Below, piece after piece: positions 61,485 through 64,000 of a stretch of 64,000 nucleotides of DNA (position 1 is the stretch's first letter; every line of letters starts with the position of its first letter). Source of the DNA: Bacterioplanoides sp. SCSIO 12839. Lineage in GTDB: Bacteria; Pseudomonadota; Gammaproteobacteria; Pseudomonadales; Oceanobacteraceae. A program made the position numbers and the translations under genes. The notes under the pieces were generated by a model, which was not told the DNA's origin, did no database searches, and saw only the letters and a program-made list of their open reading frames with translations. The DNA lies in the NCBI RefSeq assembly GCF_024397975.1, contig NZ_CP073745.1, positions 2,444,501-2,508,500 on the forward strand. Reading direction: 5' to 3'.

Positions 61485-62231
61485 TTATTCTGCCATCAGA
61501 AAGTGCGATAAGAGCCCTTTTACCTGCTCCATTCCGCCGTTTAAAACAGCACGAATTTGCTCCATGGTAATTTCCCCTTCAGCCTTGCCTGCCGCTGGAT
61601 TCACCACTAAACAAATGCTGGCATATGGAATACCTAACTCACGCGCCAAAGCAGCTTCTGGCATGCCCGTCATCCCCACCAGGTCACAGCCATCCCTTTC
61701 CATACGAGAGATTTCAGCGATGGTTTCCAGCCTTGGCCCCTGGGTTGCACCATACACACCAGCACCTGAAACCAAAAAGCCGGCGGCTGTCGCTTCACTC
61801 AATAACTTCTGGCGTAATACTTCGTCATAAGGAAAAGTCAGATCCACATGATCCAATGGCATAAACTCACCATCAAAATACGTGCTTTCACGACCCCAGG
61901 TGTAATCAATCACCTGATGCGGCACGGCAATATGACCAGACACCATCGCCTCTGTTATACCGCCTACGGCGTTCACGGCAATAATGGCATCCACACCACA
62001 TTGCTGCAGAGCCAGCAGATTTGCGCGGTAATTAATTTTATGTGGAGGTACAGAATGTGGATGGCCGTGACGGGCGAGAAAAATAACCTCATTGCCATGC
62101 CACTTGCCCTCGGTCAGCAGTCCGGATGTCATGCCCAGTGGAGTTTCCACCGCCTGTTCTGAAATAACGTCAAGCTCTGGCAACTGAGTCAGGCCGGTGC
62201 CACCAATAATGGCTGTTTTTTTTGCTTTCAT
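61485..62231 (-). CDS. S-methyl-5'-thioinosine phosphorylase (MTAP/PNP family)
   Basis: The 248-residue cytosolic enzyme phosphorolyses a methylthio-purine nucleoside for methionine and purine salvage. Phosphate and base motifs are IIGGTGLTQLP, FLARHGHPHSVPPHKINYRANL, VNAVGGI, GATQGPRLETIAEI, CDLVGMTGMPEAALARELGI and YASICLVVNPAAG. In Pseudomonas aeruginosa the gene next to nagZ (PA3004) encodes the thioinosine-specific form, and the same order here makes that assignment likely over methylthioadenosine. The length is near 245 as in that enzyme. It starts one base after the nagZ stop. Confidence 0.87.
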   Translation of the reverse strand: MKAKKTAIIGGTGLTQLPELDVISEQAVETPLGMTSGLLTEGKWHGNEVIFLARHGHPHSVPPHKINYRANLLALQQCGVDAIIAVNAVGGITEAMVSGHIAVPHQVIDYTWGRESTYFDGEFMPLDHVDLTFPYDEVLRQKLLSEATAAGFLVSGAGVYGATQGPRLETIAEISRMERDGCDLVGMTGMPEAALARELGIPYASICLVVNPAAGKAEGEITMEQIRAVLNGGMEQVKGLLSHFLMAE

Positions 62232-62232
62232 A

Positions 62233-63279
62233 TTAATTTAATAAATCGTTAATGCGCTGTTGAATCTGCACACGCCGCTGCTGACAGTTGTCATCAATCT
62301 CGATGGCTGGCGGAATCAACGACGATAAATCGAGTGCTGTTAATTGTGGGTTTTTCTGCCTCGCCTGACGTACCGCAGCAACCACCTCAACCGCTGCGTC
62401 ACGATGATTACAAGCCAGCAATGCATTACAGCCTGCTGCGATGGCTTTATCACTGCGCTCACTGTAACTGCCCGCCGCAGCGGCGCCAGCCATGGATAAA
62501 TCATCACTGAAAATAACACCCGAAAAGGCCAGCTGCTGACGTAAAATTTGCTGCAGCCAAACCTCAGAAAAACCGGCCGTGGTTGTGTCATCGACACTGG
62601 GATACAACACATGGGCAGGCATCACACCGGCAAGCTTGTGTTGCGCCATCAGTCGGGCAAACGGTTGTATGTCGTACTGAATTTGCTCAAGTGTTCGTTC
62701 ATCAACCGGCAAGTCCAGATGAGAATCCGCTTCCACAGCACCATGGCCCGGAAAATGTTTCCCCACCGCTGCCATCTGCAACGACTGCATTCCAGCGATA
62801 AATGCTCCGGCTAACTCAGCGACGGCATTGGCATCGTGGCCAAAAGCGCGATCACCGATAACACGAGAGCAATCCCGCTCAATATCCAGTACCGGCGCAA
62901 AACTCAGGTGTACGCCCTGCTCAATTAATTCCAGCGCCATTAACCAACCAAGATCCTCGGCCAGACCCAGAGCTTGGGAGGTGTCTTTTCGATAAACCAC
63001 TTCCAGCGATAACATAGCAGGCAGACGGGTAAACCCTTGGCGAAAACGCTGTACACGCCCCCCTTCCTGATCGACACAAATCAGCAAATCTGACCGTAAA
63101 TCATGAATCGATTGAGTGAGCTGTTTAAGTTGTGCCGGGCTTTCATAATTACGACTGAAAAGAATGAGTCCGGCAATTTCCGGCTGCAATAAAAACTCGC
63201 GATCCGAAGCCGTTAATTCTGTGCCAGCAATATCAGCGATAACACCCACATGATGGTGAAAATTTACAGGTTCTTGCAT
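62233..63279 (-). CDS. nagZ: beta-N-acetylhexosaminidase
   Basis: The 348-residue cytoplasmic glycosidase of family GH3 removes GlcNAc from muropeptides in cell-wall recycling. It shows DQEGGRVQRFRQGFTRLPAM, the NagZ catalytic loop KHFPGHGAVEADSHLDLP (Asp-His pair) and the nucleophile Asp region VIFSDDLSMAGAA. No signal peptide, as expected. Its start overlaps the end of the L,D-transpeptidase gene by 16 bases. The order LD-transpeptidase, nagZ, methylthioinosine phosphorylase suggests one transcript. Confidence 0.94.
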   Translation of the reverse strand: MQEPVNFHHHVGVIADIAGTELTASDREFLLQPEIAGLILFSRNYESPAQLKQLTQSIHDLRSDLLICVDQEGGRVQRFRQGFTRLPAMLSLEVVYRKDTSQALGLAEDLGWLMALELIEQGVHLSFAPVLDIERDCSRVIGDRAFGHDANAVAELAGAFIAGMQSLQMAAVGKHFPGHGAVEADSHLDLPVDERTLEQIQYDIQPFARLMAQHKLAGVMPAHVLYPSVDDTTTAGFSEVWLQQILRQQLAFSGVIFSDDLSMAGAAAAGSYSERSDKAIAAGCNALLACNHRDAAVEVVAAVRQARQKNPQLTALDLSSLIPPAIEIDDNCQQRRVQIQQRINDLLN

Positions 63280-63779
63280 GGAATTCTCGAAAAACTATGT
63301 GGCTGTATCCAGACTTCGGTGCCTGGTTCAATCAGATCAAACAGCTCAATCACATCCTCGTTGCGCATCCGGATACAGCCGTGTGACAACGCTTGCCCCA
63401 TAGGCTCAGAGTCCGGTGTGCCGTGTATATAAATATAACGCCGCATGGTATCGACATTACCCATGCGATTACGACCGACTTCCAGACCTTGCAACCACAG
63501 AATACGGCTGAGAATCCAATCACGCCCGGGCTCAGCTTTTGCCAGGCTATCAGAATAAATTTCGCCAGTTGGACGACGGCCAATGAACACCGCATTTTCA
63601 GGTTGGCCGGCACCAATTTTGGCGGCAATACGGTGCCACCCCTGTGGTGTTTTGCCTGAGCCAGATAGCTCACCAATACCATTAATGGCGGTGGAAACAG
63701 AATATAGATGGCAGATCCCTGCCGTGGAAATCCGTAATGCCTGATCAGCAATGGATATTTCGATCAGATTGTTGGTCAT
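63264..63779 (-). CDS. L,D-transpeptidase (YkuD) family protein
   Basis: The 171-residue protein is essentially one YkuD domain with the catalytic motif SHGCIRMRN (His133, Cys135), preceded by YIHGTPDSEPMG (His119). These enzymes make 3-3 crosslinks or attach lipoprotein to peptidoglycan. The start MTNNLIEISIADQALRI gives no signal peptide or membrane helix, which is odd for a periplasmic reaction; short cytosolic-looking YkuD proteins next to nagZ are known in related bacteria. An upstream start was not found. A role in the recycling pathway is possible. Confidence 0.88.
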   Translation of the reverse strand: MTNNLIEISIADQALRISTAGICHLYSVSTAINGIGELSGSGKTPQGWHRIAAKIGAGQPENAVFIGRRPTGEIYSDSLAKAEPGRDWILSRILWLQGLEVGRNRMGNVDTMRRYIYIHGTPDSEPMGQALSHGCIRMRNEDVIELFDLIEPGTEVWIQPHSFSRIPCKNL

Positions 63780-63881
63780 GAACTCAGCTACAGCTCTGAT
63801 ATTACTAAAGCAGGAAGCTTATCAAAGCTGCCGATGGTTCGGTACTGCTGAGTGTTTTCATAAAACGCGCGACTGACGCCG

Positions 63882-63910
63882 ATGCCTGAAACAAGCTATG
63901 CCTGAAACAA
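63882..63910. repeat. tandem 13-bp direct repeat
   Basis: ATGCCTGAAACAA occurs at 63882-63894 and 63898-63910, 16 bp apart; a partial third copy (ATGCCTG) is at 63929. It lies between the transpeptidase start and the stop of the next gene. Confidence 0.5.
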
Positions 63911-63926
63911 ACTGCATCCAAACAAC

Positions 63927-64000
63927 TTATGCCTGGAAGCCAGCCCCCAGGAATGGAATTAATTTATTAAAGACACCACTGATATCGGCATCAATGCCAA
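63927..64000 (-). CDS. C-terminal end of a gene cut by the window edge
   Basis: On the minus strand the open frame ends with GIDADISGVFNKLIPFLGAG and three further residues (F, Q, A) before TAA at 63927. The sequence looks protein-like. Only 23 complete codons are inside the window, so no family can be named. It runs in the same direction as the transpeptidase-nagZ genes, with about 150 bp between. Confidence 0.5.
   Translation of the reverse strand, partial: GIDADISGVFNKLIPFLGAGFQA

Overview
The window is a chromosomal segment of a Gram-negative gammaproteobacterium, most likely a marine heterotroph of the Oceanospirillales/Thalassolituus/Marinobacter type. The reasons are a complete Na+-translocating NADH:quinone reductase operon, a long (about 530 aa) isocitrate lyase, an N-terminally extended GAPDH, a nagZ-methylthioinosine phosphorylase pair, a PqiABC lipid-transport operon and a DctM-type TRAP transporter. 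The genus is inference. I saw no rRNA, tRNA, CRISPR array, prophage or insertion sequence.

Layout. 0-3.3 kb: a gene tail, a lipoprotein, an EamA permease and two divergent phosphoribosyltransferase paralogues. 3.3-9.3 kb: three consecutive secreted enzymes on the minus strand, a sphingomyelinase-like EEP enzyme, a PI-PLC-like phosphodiesterase and a metallophosphoesterase. Each carries a ricin-type lectin domain, and two of them carry three copies of a distinctive Cys-bounded repeat. 9.5-15.2 kb: an aldehyde dehydrogenase/iron alcohol dehydrogenase/tautomerase operon with two AraC-type regulators. 15.3-21.1 kb: nqrABCDEF. 21.5-23 kb: gap. 23.1-30.2 kb: a small lipoprotein, then a signalling cluster on the minus strand (OmpA protein with calcium-binding repeats, OmpR-type regulator, LysM-FecR protein, CHASE2 histidine kinase). 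30.4-34 kb: pqiA (two genes)-pqiB-pqiC. 34-36 kb: aceA, followed downstream by eroded duplicates of its own 3' end. 36.1-38.9 kb: a nitric-oxide-type H-NOX signalling operon with a cytosolic kinase and a response regulator whose HD-GYP domain has lost its metal ligands. 39-52.4 kb: a 13-kb operon of six exported proteins, including a 2492-aa lectin-repeat giant. 52.7-57 kb: a DUF2333 protein, a PAS/sigma-54 activator and ccoG with a good -24/-12 promoter. 57-61.3 kb: a TRAP transporter (fused membrane subunit, binding protein, TatT-like lipoprotein). 61.5-63.8 kb: methylthioinosine phosphorylase, nagZ, an L,D-transpeptidase, and at the edge a gene tail.

The most unusual content is surface-directed. 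The lectin-tagged phosphoesterase trio looks made to attack phospholipids or sphingolipids on a glycosylated surface. The 13-kb operon looks like an uncharacterised surface structure or adhesin. A C-type-lectin-like module occurs both in the PI-PLC enzyme and about ten times in the giant protein, linking the two loci. Two local regulatory arrangements also stand out: a sigma-54 activator next to a sigma-54-type promoter in front of ccoG, and the H-NOX operon with a catalytically dead HD-GYP output.
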